Positions 1 through 7,987 of a DNA stretch of 49,117 nt are shown piece after piece. Position 1 is the first letter of the stretch; the number at the start of each line of letters is the position of its first letter. Source of the stretch: Methylococcaceae bacterium (GTDB lineage: Bacteria; Pseudomonadota; Gammaproteobacteria; Methylococcales; Methylococcaceae). The DNA lies in assembly GCA_004299145.1 (NCBI GenBank), contig SCQD01000092.1, positions 1 through 49,117 on the forward strand. The letters are read 5' to 3'. A model generated the notes under the pieces. That model saw only the letters and a program-made list of their open reading frames with translations, made no database searches and was not told the origin of the DNA. Position numbers and translations under genes: made by a program.

Positions 1-866
1 TGAAATTCAAGATAGGCGGGCAATGCCTGCAAGCCGCGCTGTTTTTCTTCGGCCAGCAAGCTGGCGACAGCGGTGCTGGTTTGACGGCTGTCTTCTGCGT
101 GGCAACCATAAACGCGCAAACTTCCACCATGGGTAGGCAGTTCTTCCACGTTCCATACGCGCAGCCCTGCCTGGGCAAAAATGCGGCTGACTGTAAACAA
201 GGATAGGTAGGAGAAGTGTTCGTGATAGGCGGTGTCGAATTGGGCCTGCTCAATCAGCCGCATCAGGTGAGGGAACTCCAGTGTGATGGCGCCGCGCGGT
301 TTCAGGAGGACTTTCAGTCCGGCGGTAAAGTCATTGATGTCCGGCACGTGGGCATAGACGTTATTGCCGACAATCAGATCGGCTTGTTTGCCTGCGGCGG
401 CCAGGCGTTCCGCCAATGCTTTATCGAAAAATTCGCATAACACGGGGATGCCGAGGCTTTCCGCCGCAGCGGCGGTGCCGGCGGTCGGTTCTATGCCCAA
501 ACACGGAATGCCGGCCGCGACAAAATTCCGCAACAGATAACCGTCGTTGGCGGCGATCTCGATGACGTGGCTTCGTCTGTCCAAGTCCAGGCGGGCGGTG
601 ATCATGCGGGTATACAGAGCGGCGTGCTGCAGCCACGCCGGCGACACCGAGGAGAAGTACGCATAATCGGCGCTGAATAACTCGTCGGCCTGCGCAAAAT
701 CTTCGGTTTGCACCAGCCAGCAGCATTCGCAGACGTATAGCGTCAACGGAAAATAGCGTTCCGGTTTTTGCAAATCTTCCTCGCTGAGATAGGCATTGGA
801 TGGCGGAGCAAAACCCAGATTGAGAAAAACGTGTTGCAGCGGCGCTGAGCAATGGCGGCAGTTCAT
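1..866 (-). CDS. Zinc-binding sugar C-methyltransferase, 3' end cut by window edge
   Basis: SAM-dependent methyltransferase of the NovU/TylC3/TcaB9 sugar C-methyltransferase type (Methyltransf_13 then class I MTase then C-terminal domain). About 288 residues lie in the window; the C-terminal domain runs off the left edge. The N-terminus carries a zinc site, C3-x2-C6 with C46-x2-C49. The SAM loop follows (VIEIAANDGYLL), then the signature AYHEHFSYLSLF. In TcaB9 the matching Tyr-x-Glu-His residues line the active site, and all are kept here. The ATG overlaps the stop of the upstream epimerase (ATGA). It is last in view of an operon with rfbF, rfbG and an epimerase, so a CDP-4-keto-6-deoxyhexose is the likely acceptor (inference). 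Methylation at C3 or C5 cannot be told apart from sequence. Confidence 0.85.
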   Translation of the reverse strand, partial: MNCRHCSAPLQHVFLNLGFAPPSNAYLSEEDLQKPERYFPLTLYVCECCWLVQTEDFAQADELFSADYAYFSSVSPAWLQHAALYTRMITARLDLDRRSHVIEIAANDGYLLRNFVAAGIPCLGIEPTAGTAAAAESLGIPVLCEFFDKALAERLAAAGKQADLIVGNNVYAHVPDINDFTAGLKVLLKPRGAITLEFPHLMRLIEQAQFDTAYHEHFSYLSLFTVSRIFAQAGLRVWNVEELPTHGGSLRVYGCHAEDSRQTSTAVASLLAEEKQRGLQALPAYLEF

Positions 867-1414
867 GGCGTAATTCCAGGAAAATCGGGAGCGATGCATG
901 GATGGTCATGATCGCGTTGGGAAAGATCGATTATCGGCAGCGGCCAGGCTATCGCCAAACGCGGATCGCTACAGGATGCGCCGCTTTCGGCCGCCGGCAC
1001 ATACTCATGTGTGTGCAAATACAGCAATTCGCTGTCCGCCTCCAGCACCTGGAAACCGTGCGCGCAACCTTCGGGAATCACCAGCAGGCGGGCATTCTCC
1101 GGGGACAGGACTTCGGCATGCCATTGCAAAAAAGTCGGCGAGCCGGCGCGCAAATCCACTGCAACGTCCCACACGCGCCCCCTGATGCAGCGCACCAGCT
1201 TCATTTCCGCGTGCGGCGGGCGCTGATAGTGCAAGCCGCGCACCGCCCCGACCGCATGGGTGCGCGAATGGTTGATTTGTACGATGCGTCTATTGCCCAT
1301 GACGGTGCTCAATTCCTGTGCGCAATACAGGCGGGAAAACGCCCCACGGTGATCGACAAACGCCGTGGTTGTCACGACGCATATGCCCGGCAAGGCGGTT
1401 GGCTGCACGATCAT
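863..1414 (-). CDS. dTDP-4-dehydrorhamnose 3,5-epimerase-like (RmlC/RfbC cupin) protein
   Basis: Cupin-fold NDP-4-keto-6-deoxyhexose 3- or 3,5-epimerase, 183 residues, the usual RmlC length. It has the family core GLHYQRPPHAEMKLVRCIRG followed by DVAVDLRAGSPTF, which contains the catalytic His and the His-Asp dyad region; IPEGCAHGFQVL comes later. I chose the ATG at 1414 because it overlaps the rfbG stop as ATGA, like most junctions in this operon; an ATG at 1426 is the alternative. It lies between rfbG and a C-methyltransferase, so it more likely epimerises a CDP-linked 4-keto sugar than makes dTDP-rhamnose; no rmlA, rmlB or rmlD is present. Single versus double epimerisation is unresolved. 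Confidence 0.87.
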   Translation of the reverse strand: MIVQPTALPGICVVTTTAFVDHRGAFSRLYCAQELSTVMGNRRIVQINHSRTHAVGAVRGLHYQRPPHAEMKLVRCIRGRVWDVAVDLRAGSPTFLQWHAEVLSPENARLLVIPEGCAHGFQVLEADSELLYLHTHEYVPAAESGASCSDPRLAIAWPLPIIDLSQRDHDHPCIAPDFPGITP

Positions 1415-2490
1415 GCCTGGCACCATGCCACCTTGGCAGCGCGCGCCGCTGCGATATAAGCTGCCAACTGGGCGCGGCTGCACGCCGACTGCGTCGCGGC
1501 ATAATGACGGTACCAAGCCGCAGTGGCGGCCAGGGCATCGTCCAGCGTCCACAGAGGGCGCCATCCCAAAAACGCTTTGGCTTTAGCGCTGTCGAGATAC
1601 AGCAAGCCGGCTTCGTGCGGTTGGGGCCGTGCCGTGCACTGCCACGACAATGCCGGCCAATGCCGTTGCAAACGCGTCAGCATGTCCATCACGCTGGCGT
1701 TACCGTCTGGGTCGGGGCCGAAATTCCAGCTATCCGCCGTCTCTCGTCGCGCTTCCAGCAGCTTTTGTCCCAGGGACAGATAGCCGCTCAAAGATTCCAG
1801 CACGTGTTGCCAGGGGCGCGTCGCCAGGGGGGAACGAACTTCCAGCGCAGCATGCTCGTCGACGGCGCGAACCAGATCGGGCAGCAACCGGTCTTCCGAC
1901 CAATCGCCGCCGCCGATGACGTTACCCGCCCGCGCAGTAGCCAGTAGAGGGGAGTGCGGCATATTGAAAAAAGCGCGGCGATAACTGCTTACCAGCAATT
2001 CGGTGGCGGCCTTGGAAGCACTATAAGGATCGTGGCCGCCCAGGCGGTCCGTTTCCCGGTATCCCCACGACCATTCCTGGTTTTCATAACACTTGTCCGT
2101 CGTTACTACGACAATTCCTCGTATGCCGGGCGTATGGCGGCATGCTTCCAGCACGTGGGCTGTTCCCATTACGTTGGTGGACCAGGTGTCCAGCGGATTG
2201 TGGTAAGAGCGGCGCACCAGCGGCTGGGCGGCGAGGTGAAAAACCAGTTCCGGCCGGGTATTTGACAAAATGGCCGCTACAGCGGTGCTGTCGCGGATAT
2301 CCGTGCGGTGTTCGGGTATCTTCAAATCCAACAGTTCCCAGTGATTGGGACTGGTCTGCGGCGGCAAAGCCAAGCCCACGACCTCCGCGCCCAATTCGCT
2401 CAGCCATAACGCCAGCCAACTGCCTTTAAAGCCGGTATGGCCGGTCAGCAAAACCCGGCGGCCACGATAATTATCGGCAAACAATTTCAT
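1411..2490 (-). CDS. rfbG: CDP-glucose 4,6-dehydratase
   Basis: Converts CDP-D-glucose to CDP-4-keto-6-deoxy-D-glucose; extended SDR with bound NAD. The Rossmann motif is TGHTGFKGSWLALW, which is characteristic of RfbG. The catalytic tyrosine/lysine lie in DPYSASKAATELL, and a family-typical NVIGGGDWSEDRLLPD follows. The protein is 359 residues, the normal length. I start at 2490 because that ATG overlaps the rfbF stop as ATGA; an upstream in-frame ATG at 2505 would lie inside rfbF. Coupled to RfbF, it feeds the epimerase and C-methyltransferase downstream. RfbH, the 3-dehydrase for 3,6-dideoxyhexoses, is absent from the visible part. Confidence 0.95.
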   Translation of the reverse strand: MKLFADNYRGRRVLLTGHTGFKGSWLALWLSELGAEVVGLALPPQTSPNHWELLDLKIPEHRTDIRDSTAVAAILSNTRPELVFHLAAQPLVRRSYHNPLDTWSTNVMGTAHVLEACRHTPGIRGIVVVTTDKCYENQEWSWGYRETDRLGGHDPYSASKAATELLVSSYRRAFFNMPHSPLLATARAGNVIGGGDWSEDRLLPDLVRAVDEHAALEVRSPLATRPWQHVLESLSGYLSLGQKLLEARRETADSWNFGPDPDGNASVMDMLTRLQRHWPALSWQCTARPQPHEAGLLYLDSAKAKAFLGWRPLWTLDDALAATAAWYRHYAATQSACSRAQLAAYIAAARAAKVAWCQA

Positions 2491-3254
2491 GCCCAAAGTT
2501 TCCACGGTGGATTGTCCAGCCAGAGTGTTTCCAAATGGGTTTTATCGCGGAGCGTGTCCATCGCTTGCCAAAAGCCTTGATGCTGGAATGCCATTAACTG
2601 CCCGTTTTTTGCCAGATGTTCCAGCGGCGCGGCTTCCCAAGCCATAAAATCATCCTGAATCAGGTCGAACACCGCCGGCTCCAATACAAAAAAGCCGCCG
2701 TTGATCCAGGCGCCGTCACCGACGGGTTTTTCCTGAAAATTCATGACCACGCCTGCTTGAAGATTCAGTGCGCCATAGCGCCCCGGAGGCTGTATGGCGG
2801 TGACCGTCGCCTGTTTGCCGTGTGAGCGGTGAAATTGGATCAGCGCGCCGATATCCACGTCGGCAACGCCATCGCCATAGGTAAAGCAGAAAGATTCGTT
2901 GCCTATATATTTCCGCACTCGCTTAAGCCGTCCCCCTGTTAGCGTATCCTGGCCGGTATCCACCAATGTAACGCGCCATGGTTCAGCATGGGCTTCATGG
3001 ATTTCCATGCGGTTTCCCACCATGTCGAAAGTGACATCGGACATGTGTAAAAAATAATTGGCGAAATACTCTTTAATGACATATCCCTTGTAGCCCAGGC
3101 ATATGACAAAGTCGTTGACGCCATGGTGTGAATATAGTTTCATGATGTGCCATAGAATTGGCTTGCCGCCGATTTCAATCATGGGTTTTGGGCGAAGATG
3201 CGATTCTTCACTGATACGAGATCCCAGGCCCCCAGCTAAGATGACGGATTTCAT
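2487..3254 (-). CDS. rfbF: Glucose-1-phosphate cytidylyltransferase
   Basis: Makes CDP-glucose from CTP and glucose-1-phosphate, the entry step to CDP-deoxy sugars. The start MKSVILAGGLGSRISEESH and RPKPMIEIGGKPILWHIMK is the nucleotidyltransferase signature in its RfbF form. GYKGYVIKEYFANYF, TYGDGVADVD and the end region FWQAMDTLRDKTHLE are also typical. Full length at 255 residues. A 56-base gap separates it from the radical SAM gene upstream, the only sizeable gap in this operon, so a secondary promoter could lie there, though I see no clear one. It overlaps rfbG by ATGA. Confidence 0.95.
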   Translation of the reverse strand: MKSVILAGGLGSRISEESHLRPKPMIEIGGKPILWHIMKLYSHHGVNDFVICLGYKGYVIKEYFANYFLHMSDVTFDMVGNRMEIHEAHAEPWRVTLVDTGQDTLTGGRLKRVRKYIGNESFCFTYGDGVADVDIGALIQFHRSHGKQATVTAIQPPGRYGALNLQAGVVMNFQEKPVGDGAWINGGFFVLEPAVFDLIQDDFMAWEAAPLEHLAKNGQLMAFQHQGFWQAMDTLRDKTHLETLWLDNPPWKLWA

Positions 3255-3310
3255 GATTGCGCTTCAAAGATTAGTATATGATTGAAAAGATCGGATAATG
3301 TGAGAATTAG

Positions 3311-4396
3311 TTATACAAAATTATCGGCATTGGTATCGACCAAGCCTTGAATGAAAATATTCTTTCCATCGTTGGCGCATTGATGACGACACACTTCCAT
3401 CGGATTAAGCTTGTCGAAAACCTGCTTCGCTGCTTTGCTGAACCATAATTCCCGGAAGCGCTGATTACGGATGGAGCCTATCGCACCGGTTTTATCGTAA
3501 GCTTTATTGTGACAGGCATATACCACTTGATCCGCACCGACGACGGGAACGATCTGCATGAAATGGCATTTTCCATAGGAGCGCTCGGGCAGGTGGCTGC
3601 GGGATTGAATATTATAAGTGGTATTCAAAGTGAATTTATCGTCGATCAAAGTTCCCGCCTTGGCCAGTTGTTCATAGACCGCGTCCTGGATGGGCGTGTG
3701 GTAACCGACCAGATCGGGAACCCACATCGGCGAAAAACGGATATTCTCGACACCGCAATCTTTCATGATTTTCGAAAATTCATAAATATCCTGATAATTG
3801 TCGCGGTGAATGATGTAATTAATCCCCAGATCACAGTCGCGCCGCTTGATTTTGGCAAACTCTTGCAGATTTTCCAGAATCATGGCGAAGTTTTTTTCCG
3901 ACACGCCGCGTGTAGCCGCCATTTGCTGTGCGTTGGTATAGTCGATGGAAACCCGTACCCATTTTGCGTGCGCCAATACTTCGGCACGCTGTTTTTTCAG
4001 CATTTGTCCGTTGGTGATAATGGATAAATCGATGCCGTAATCCAGCGTGGTCTGCATGATTTTGACGATATCGCGATGCATCAGCGGTTCACCGCCGCCG
4101 GAATAGGTGACCGCTTTGACGCCCAAATCGCGAAAATCTTCCAGGATTTCCAGCATTTTTTCCGTGGGTAGAATGTCGTCATGCACCATGTCGGTATGCA
4201 TGCCGCTGATAATATGGTTTTCCCTGTCATTTTTGCGAAAGCCGGTGGAATAAACGCAGAAAAAACAGCTGTGATCGCAGCGATTGATCGGCTTGACCCT
4301 GACGTAAATGGGCGCGGCAATTTTTTCTTCCAAAAAAGACTGAATTTTCTCTGGAAAAAAGACGATTTTATAGTCGCTGTATTTATTGTTTTTCAT
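3311..4396 (-). CDS. Radical SAM enzyme with SPASM-like C-terminal cysteines
   Basis: Radical SAM protein of 361 residues. The [4Fe-4S]-SAM cluster motif is C40-x3-C44-x2-C47 (RCDHSCFFCVY), and the SAM-binding GGGEPL follows. The C-terminal third has a scattered cysteine set (GKCHF, YACHNK, VCRHQCAND) like SPASM/twitch auxiliary cluster domains. Its ATG overlaps the stop of the TPP-enzyme pyrimidine-domain gene (ATGA). It therefore belongs to an operon that pairs a small TPP enzyme with CDP-sugar synthesis. A role in sugar dehydration, epimerisation or C-C chemistry is plausible, but the substrate is unknown. SPASM proteins also modify peptides; no precursor peptide is visible here. Confidence 0.82.
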   Translation of the reverse strand: MKNNKYSDYKIVFFPEKIQSFLEEKIAAPIYVRVKPINRCDHSCFFCVYSTGFRKNDRENHIISGMHTDMVHDDILPTEKMLEILEDFRDLGVKAVTYSGGGEPLMHRDIVKIMQTTLDYGIDLSIITNGQMLKKQRAEVLAHAKWVRVSIDYTNAQQMAATRGVSEKNFAMILENLQEFAKIKRRDCDLGINYIIHRDNYQDIYEFSKIMKDCGVENIRFSPMWVPDLVGYHTPIQDAVYEQLAKAGTLIDDKFTLNTTYNIQSRSHLPERSYGKCHFMQIVPVVGADQVVYACHNKAYDKTGAIGSIRNQRFRELWFSKAAKQVFDKLNPMEVCRHQCANDGKNIFIQGLVDTNADNFV

Positions 4397-4926
4397 ACCA
4401 AATCTTTATATTCGACGAGGATGGTGGAAACGCCGTCGGACTGGTTTTGTGCCGCTGTGCGATAGGCATCGACTACGTCCTCCGCCGCATTCAGTTGCAG
4501 GACCGGAAAGGCAATCATGCGGCGTAATGCATCGCTGAAGTCCTGGGTATGTGTAAGTCCTGTGTACAACGGCTTGCCGCGATTGCCGACCACTGCCCGG
4601 ATGATTACAGCGGGCGAAAATTCGCCGTGAGAAATGGCATGGGCTTTGTCCAGGTGGTTTACGATGGCATCCAGGGCATTGAGGATGAAATCCATGCGTT
4701 CGATGAATACGACCGGCCGCATGCCTTTCAAGGAAAGGCCAATCGCCAAACCCAGCATCAGATTTTCCGCCACCGGGGTTTCTATGATCTGTTTGTCGTC
4801 GATTCCTTTCAGCGTGCCCAGTGCCCGTCCTTTCTGCAGGCCGTAGCCGATAAATCGAGTACTCGAGTTAGCGGCCAATGCATGATTTGCTTGCGTCAAA
4901 GCTTCTTTGTAAGTCATTGCGGTCAT
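4393..4926 (-). CDS. TPP-enzyme beta subunit, transketolase pyrimidine domain only
   Basis: Pyruvate-dehydrogenase-E1-beta-like protein of only 177 residues; the normal length is about 325-350. It contains the transketolase pyrimidine-binding (PYR) domain: YKEALTQANHALA at the start and IIETPVAENLMLGLAIGLSL, whose Glu should contact the aminopyrimidine N1' of TPP. VFIERMDFILNALDAIVNHL and a THTQDFSD loop follow. The transketolase C-terminal domain is missing entirely. It is not a frameshift product: the stop overlaps the next start as ATGA. Separately encoded PYR and PP domains without the third domain are known in sulfopyruvate decarboxylase (ComD/ComE), so it could be active with the alpha partner two genes upstream. 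Confidence 0.8.
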   Translation of the reverse strand: MTAMTYKEALTQANHALAANSSTRFIGYGLQKGRALGTLKGIDDKQIIETPVAENLMLGLAIGLSLKGMRPVVFIERMDFILNALDAIVNHLDKAHAISHGEFSPAVIIRAVVGNRGKPLYTGLTHTQDFSDALRRMIAFPVLQLNAAEDVVDAYRTAAQNQSDGVSTILVEYKDLV

Positions 4927-5693
4927 AACAGCCCCCGGTTTTTCAGGATTTCCACGGCTTCAGGCAGCGTTTTGGCGTGGACGGTGTTGGGTGCGATCAG
5001 CACTTGTTCCTGGGCAGGCAATAAAAGGCGCAGTAAGACGCTGTCTTTGTTCCAGATGTTAAACGTCGGCCAACTGGGTCCGGTGCTGACGCCGACGATG
5101 TATTTGCAGCTCAGGGACAGCCCTCCGATGGCAGTTACCGAAAGCTGTGAGTTCATGGTGCACGGCGCGTTGGTATGAGAAGGAGCTGTGGTAGCGACGG
5201 AATAACCTCGGTCCAGCAGCGCCGCGATCAATGTGTCGAAATCTGCTGGATTGAATTCTGGGAAATGGCCGCTCATGGGTGCGGAATTAATAACAAGAAA
5301 GTCATATTCGGCATAGCGGGTTTTCAAGATGGCGGGATAATCGAACAACAAGTCCTCGGCTTTTTCAAAAGGGGATATCAGTCCTAGTTTGTCGGATAAA
5401 TAGCGAAAAAAATCAAGATAAAAAACCGCGTAATCTTGCCAGCCGGCATGAGAATAAAAATAGTTGTCGCGGTTTTTCCAGGCGTCCTGAGAATGCTCCG
5501 GTTTGTAGGTAATATCGATGAGCGAAATATTAGGGATATCGCATATCACCTCTATCATTTGTGGCAGATGCGCATATTTGGCGGCGTGTACAAAATGATG
5601 GTCAGCATATCGAACCGCTTGTTTTCTCAGATAATGCAGGTGTGCCAGATTATCGCCCAAGTTATAATCGCAGTGCGTGTATAGGGTGGTCAT
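4923..5693 (-). CDS. GT9-like (heptosyltransferase-fold) protein of unknown specificity
   Basis: A 256-residue protein not matched to a named family with certainty. The N-terminus (HCDYNLGDNLAHLHYLRKQA) and a C-terminal VGVSTGPSWPTFN resemble the two Rossmann halves of GT-B enzymes of the GT9/heptosyltransferase type. There is no signal peptide or membrane segment, so it should be cytoplasmic. It is unusual in lying between the alpha (1-base gap) and beta (ATGA overlap) subunits of a small TPP enzyme, which suggests it acts on, or hands over, the product. Similar GT9-like genes occur near 23.9 kb and 29.1 kb. It could instead be a nucleotide-sugar binding protein without transferase activity. 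Confidence 0.5.
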   Translation of the reverse strand: MTTLYTHCDYNLGDNLAHLHYLRKQAVRYADHHFVHAAKYAHLPQMIEVICDIPNISLIDITYKPEHSQDAWKNRDNYFYSHAGWQDYAVFYLDFFRYLSDKLGLISPFEKAEDLLFDYPAILKTRYAEYDFLVINSAPMSGHFPEFNPADFDTLIAALLDRGYSVATTAPSHTNAPCTMNSQLSVTAIGGLSLSCKYIVGVSTGPSWPTFNIWNKDSVLLRLLLPAQEQVLIAPNTVHAKTLPEAVEILKNRGLL

Positions 5694-5694
5694 G

Positions 5695-6333
5695 TCAGCT
5701 TGCCGTCTCGGTAGTCTGCGCCAAAGGCTTAAAAGTAATCATGTGTTTGCAGCCATTGCCGGCATGCGGGTAAACCGGAGTATAGCTATGACGTACAACG
5801 CAATCCGGCCACGGCATTCTGAATGGGTTGGGCATGCGTTCTTCGATGCTGGTGTCGACGCTGCGATTGTTGTCTTCGATGATAAACGTGCAGGGTAGGT
5901 CGTGCCCTGTCACCATCATAACGGCTTCGTAAAAATGCCCCTCTTCTTCGGCGCCGTCTCCCAGGAAACACCATACCCGGTTTTTCGAGGATTCTTCTTT
6001 CAGAGCCCAGGCAACGCCTGCCGCTATGCCGCAAGTTCCAGCCAATATGGACGAAGTGAAAAAATGCCGCTGCTGGTCGAATACGAACATGCTGTCGCCC
6101 CGGCGTATCAGGTCGGTTAAGCGATTGGGATCGATGCCGCCGAGCAGAGCGTGATAGTGATTGCGGTGCGTACTGAATATCCAGTCGCCCTCATTGACTT
6201 GTTGAAAAAAATCGGCCAGCCATGCTTCATTGCCGCCGCAAAAGTGCAGTAAAAAAGGAAGGTCGCCATTTTCCCAAAGCTTGGCTATGCCCAGTTCAAA
6301 ATTAATCAAGTCATCGGCGGTTGCATAATTCAT
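5695..6333 (-). CDS. TPP-enzyme alpha subunit, short E1-alpha-like PP domain
   Basis: Thiamine-diphosphate-binding protein related to the E1 alpha subunit of 2-oxoacid dehydrogenases, about 212 residues against the usual 320-360. The TPP/Mg motif is present: GDGAEEEGHFYEA ... IIEDNNRSVDT (GDG to NN). STHRNHYHALLGG and SSILAGTCGIAAGVAWALK match the E1-alpha fold. The C-terminal part of a normal E1 alpha is missing. I prefer the ATG at 6333; an in-frame ATG at 6369 would add 12 residues unlike the family and has no ribosome site. It is the first gene of a minus-strand operon that runs to the left edge. No lipoyl E2 or E3 gene is nearby, so carboligation or decarboxylation on a sugar intermediate is more likely than a dehydrogenase complex. 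Confidence 0.82.
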   Translation of the reverse strand: MNYATADDLINFELGIAKLWENGDLPFLLHFCGGNEAWLADFFQQVNEGDWIFSTHRNHYHALLGGIDPNRLTDLIRRGDSMFVFDQQRHFFTSSILAGTCGIAAGVAWALKEESSKNRVWCFLGDGAEEEGHFYEAVMMVTGHDLPCTFIIEDNNRSVDTSIEERMPNPFRMPWPDCVVRHSYTPVYPHAGNGCKHMITFKPLAQTTETAS

Positions 6334-6420
6334 GATTACAGTCCACAAATATAAATGGAGTCCGGTCATTGTATCGGACTAATGGGGGAAAAATAGAGGG
6401 GTTTACATATAAAGCCGAAC

Positions 6421-6450
6421 TTGACGGCGGGTGTTATATCGGCGTAATAT
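6421..6450 (+). promoter_or_regulatory. Probable sigma-70 promoter of the FkbM gene
   Basis: A -35 box TTGACG is separated by 18 bases from TAATAT (4 of 6 matches to the -10 consensus). The ATG of the FkbM gene lies 37 bases downstream. It is in the divergent region (6334-6487) that must also serve the minus-strand TPP/CDP-sugar operon, for which I see no equally good promoter. Confidence 0.4.
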
Positions 6451-6487
6451 TTGAGCCGGTATTTGAGTAAATCTTGGTAAAGTTACT

Positions 6488-7063
6488 ATGAATAATAAAC
6501 ACTTTTTTGATATTGGCGGAAATATTGGTCAGACTTTCGACTGGTTGGCGACGCTGCCTCATGATTATAGCGATCATACTCTGTGGATATTTGAGCCTTC
6601 ACCGCGGCATTATGCCCAGCTGCTGGCTAAATGCCGGCAAATGTCGGCCAAATATACCATAAAGGTTTGCCCATTTGGTTTGGGCGGTAAAACGGAAACG
6701 CAGGTTTTTTTCGAAAAGGACGACGATAAGGGTGATTCGTTCGAGCCATGGCTGGCTTCGGATCACGAAGTCAATAATATATCGCAGGGCTATGAGGTTG
6801 TTGCGTCTATAGTTTCGCTCCCCGAATTTATTCTGCGTGTTACCGGTCCCGACGATGCCGTGGTGTTGGATATCGATGCCGAAGGGAGCGAGTATGCGAT
6901 GCTTGAAGCATTAGTGCAGAATAGTGCCGCCATGCAGCGAGTTTCTGAAATCATTGTCGAGTTTCACCACATCAAGGATCAAGATCGGTTTATGTCAAAA
7001 ACCGCTATCGAGGCGGAATTGGCTCGATACCATGTCAAATTGACGACGCGGGGATTTGTATAG
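6488..7063 (+). CDS. FkbM-family SAM methyltransferase
   Basis: Small (191 residues) FkbM-type methyltransferase. Its SAM site starts almost at the N-terminus (FFDIGGNIGQTFDWL), then LWIFEPSPRHY and the family signature VLDIDAEGSEYAMLEAL, with EIIVEFHH near the end. FkbM enzymes O-methylate sugars or polyketides, and in bacteria they are common in glycan and flagellin-glycosylation loci. The protein is shorter than the usual 240-270 because the N-terminal extension is absent. It is a single gene, divergent from the TPP/CDP-sugar operon and convergent with the DUF5672 gene (36 bases between stops). The ribosome site is weak. Confidence 0.85.
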   Translation: MNNKHFFDIGGNIGQTFDWLATLPHDYSDHTLWIFEPSPRHYAQLLAKCRQMSAKYTIKVCPFGLGGKTETQVFFEKDDDKGDSFEPWLASDHEVNNISQGYEVVASIVSLPEFILRVTGPDDAVVLDIDAEGSEYAMLEALVQNSAAMQRVSEIIVEFHHIKDQDRFMSKTAIEAELARYHVKLTTRGFV

Positions 7064-7099
7064 GGCCGAGGCTGTGTCGGAAAGACGCCGCATCCTCCT

Positions 7100-7900
7100 T
7101 CAAATGATGCCGGCAATTCCCAGTTCTGCAAAAACCTGTAGCCAAAAATCTTTATCCGTACGTTCCCAAGCATGCGCCCCCATCGGAAGCTTGTTGATCA
7201 GCGCAAGGTGGCGGCGCGGTTCGTATTCAAACGAAAAGTGCGAAGCGTGCACGGGGTTGGGCACGATGAAGTTGCATGAAATCTGCCCCGCCAATGCGAA
7301 AAAAATATCTTCGTTCGCATTGATCGACATTTCGTTGACCAGCGAAGTTCGCTCCACCCGCACATAAACGTCCTTATTGACCATGATTCTGTCGACGATG
7401 ACCGATAATTCCCGCAATACCTGGGCGCACGATTGAATTTTTCTTAAGGAAAATCCGCCATTACCCACGTTCATGTGTACTCTTTCTCCGGCAAATGGCG
7501 AATCCATTTCGGGGATTTCAACCACCATGCCATGTCTCCATGGCGCGCCCACATAATCGAAACAGCTGTTGGTCCAATACTCCAAATGGTCCGCGAATAC
7601 GATGGCGTCCGTCTGGACGATCAGCATGTGTGTGTATGCAGAGAAATAGACGTAGAAAAGTTCGCTTAACATCAGCGAATTGTAGGTGGAAGCCGACTGG
7701 AAAAACATCGGCGGAAAAAAAACATATTTCACTTGCGGAAAATTTGATTCATAGAACGCGATATTCATGCCTTCCGGGCATATAAACCATATGTCGTGAG
7801 CTGCAAGTATGCCGTACGAATGACGCAAGGCGATGGATTCGTTTACCGATAACGTTTCCTTGTATATGGGCGTAACTACAATGACATTGGATTTTGGCAT
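7100..7900 (-). CDS. DUF5672 putative glycosyltransferase
   Basis: Matches the DUF5672 pattern: N-terminal VTPIYKETLSVNESIALRHS, then MLIVQTDAIVF (a GT-A-like DxD region), FDYVGAPWRHG, MNVGNGGFSLRK, INANEDIFF and the end HASHFSFEYEP ... LPMGAHAWERTD. DUF5672 proteins occur in polysaccharide loci and are thought to be GT-A glycosyltransferases. Length 266 is normal. It is last in a minus-strand group after the radical SAM gene, UDP-xylose synthase and another glycosyltransferase, so a pentose donor is possible (inference). Confidence 0.82.
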   Translation of the reverse strand: MPKSNVIVVTPIYKETLSVNESIALRHSYGILAAHDIWFICPEGMNIAFYESNFPQVKYVFFPPMFFQSASTYNSLMLSELFYVYFSAYTHMLIVQTDAIVFADHLEYWTNSCFDYVGAPWRHGMVVEIPEMDSPFAGERVHMNVGNGGFSLRKIQSCAQVLRELSVIVDRIMVNKDVYVRVERTSLVNEMSINANEDIFFALAGQISCNFIVPNPVHASHFSFEYEPRRHLALINKLPMGAHAWERTDKDFWLQVFAELGIAGII

Positions 7901-7987
7901 AAAAAGTTGGTCTTCAATTGGTGTAGAGGCTATCGGCTGATATCCGGGGAATGAGTAAACTGCATGAAAAGCGCCGGCCGTTCCCGG

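Noticed and set aside
421-909. Open frame of 162 codons on the minus strand
   Set aside because: It is out of frame with the C-methyltransferase that clearly occupies this region with zinc and SAM motifs; its translation is low-complexity and unlike any family.
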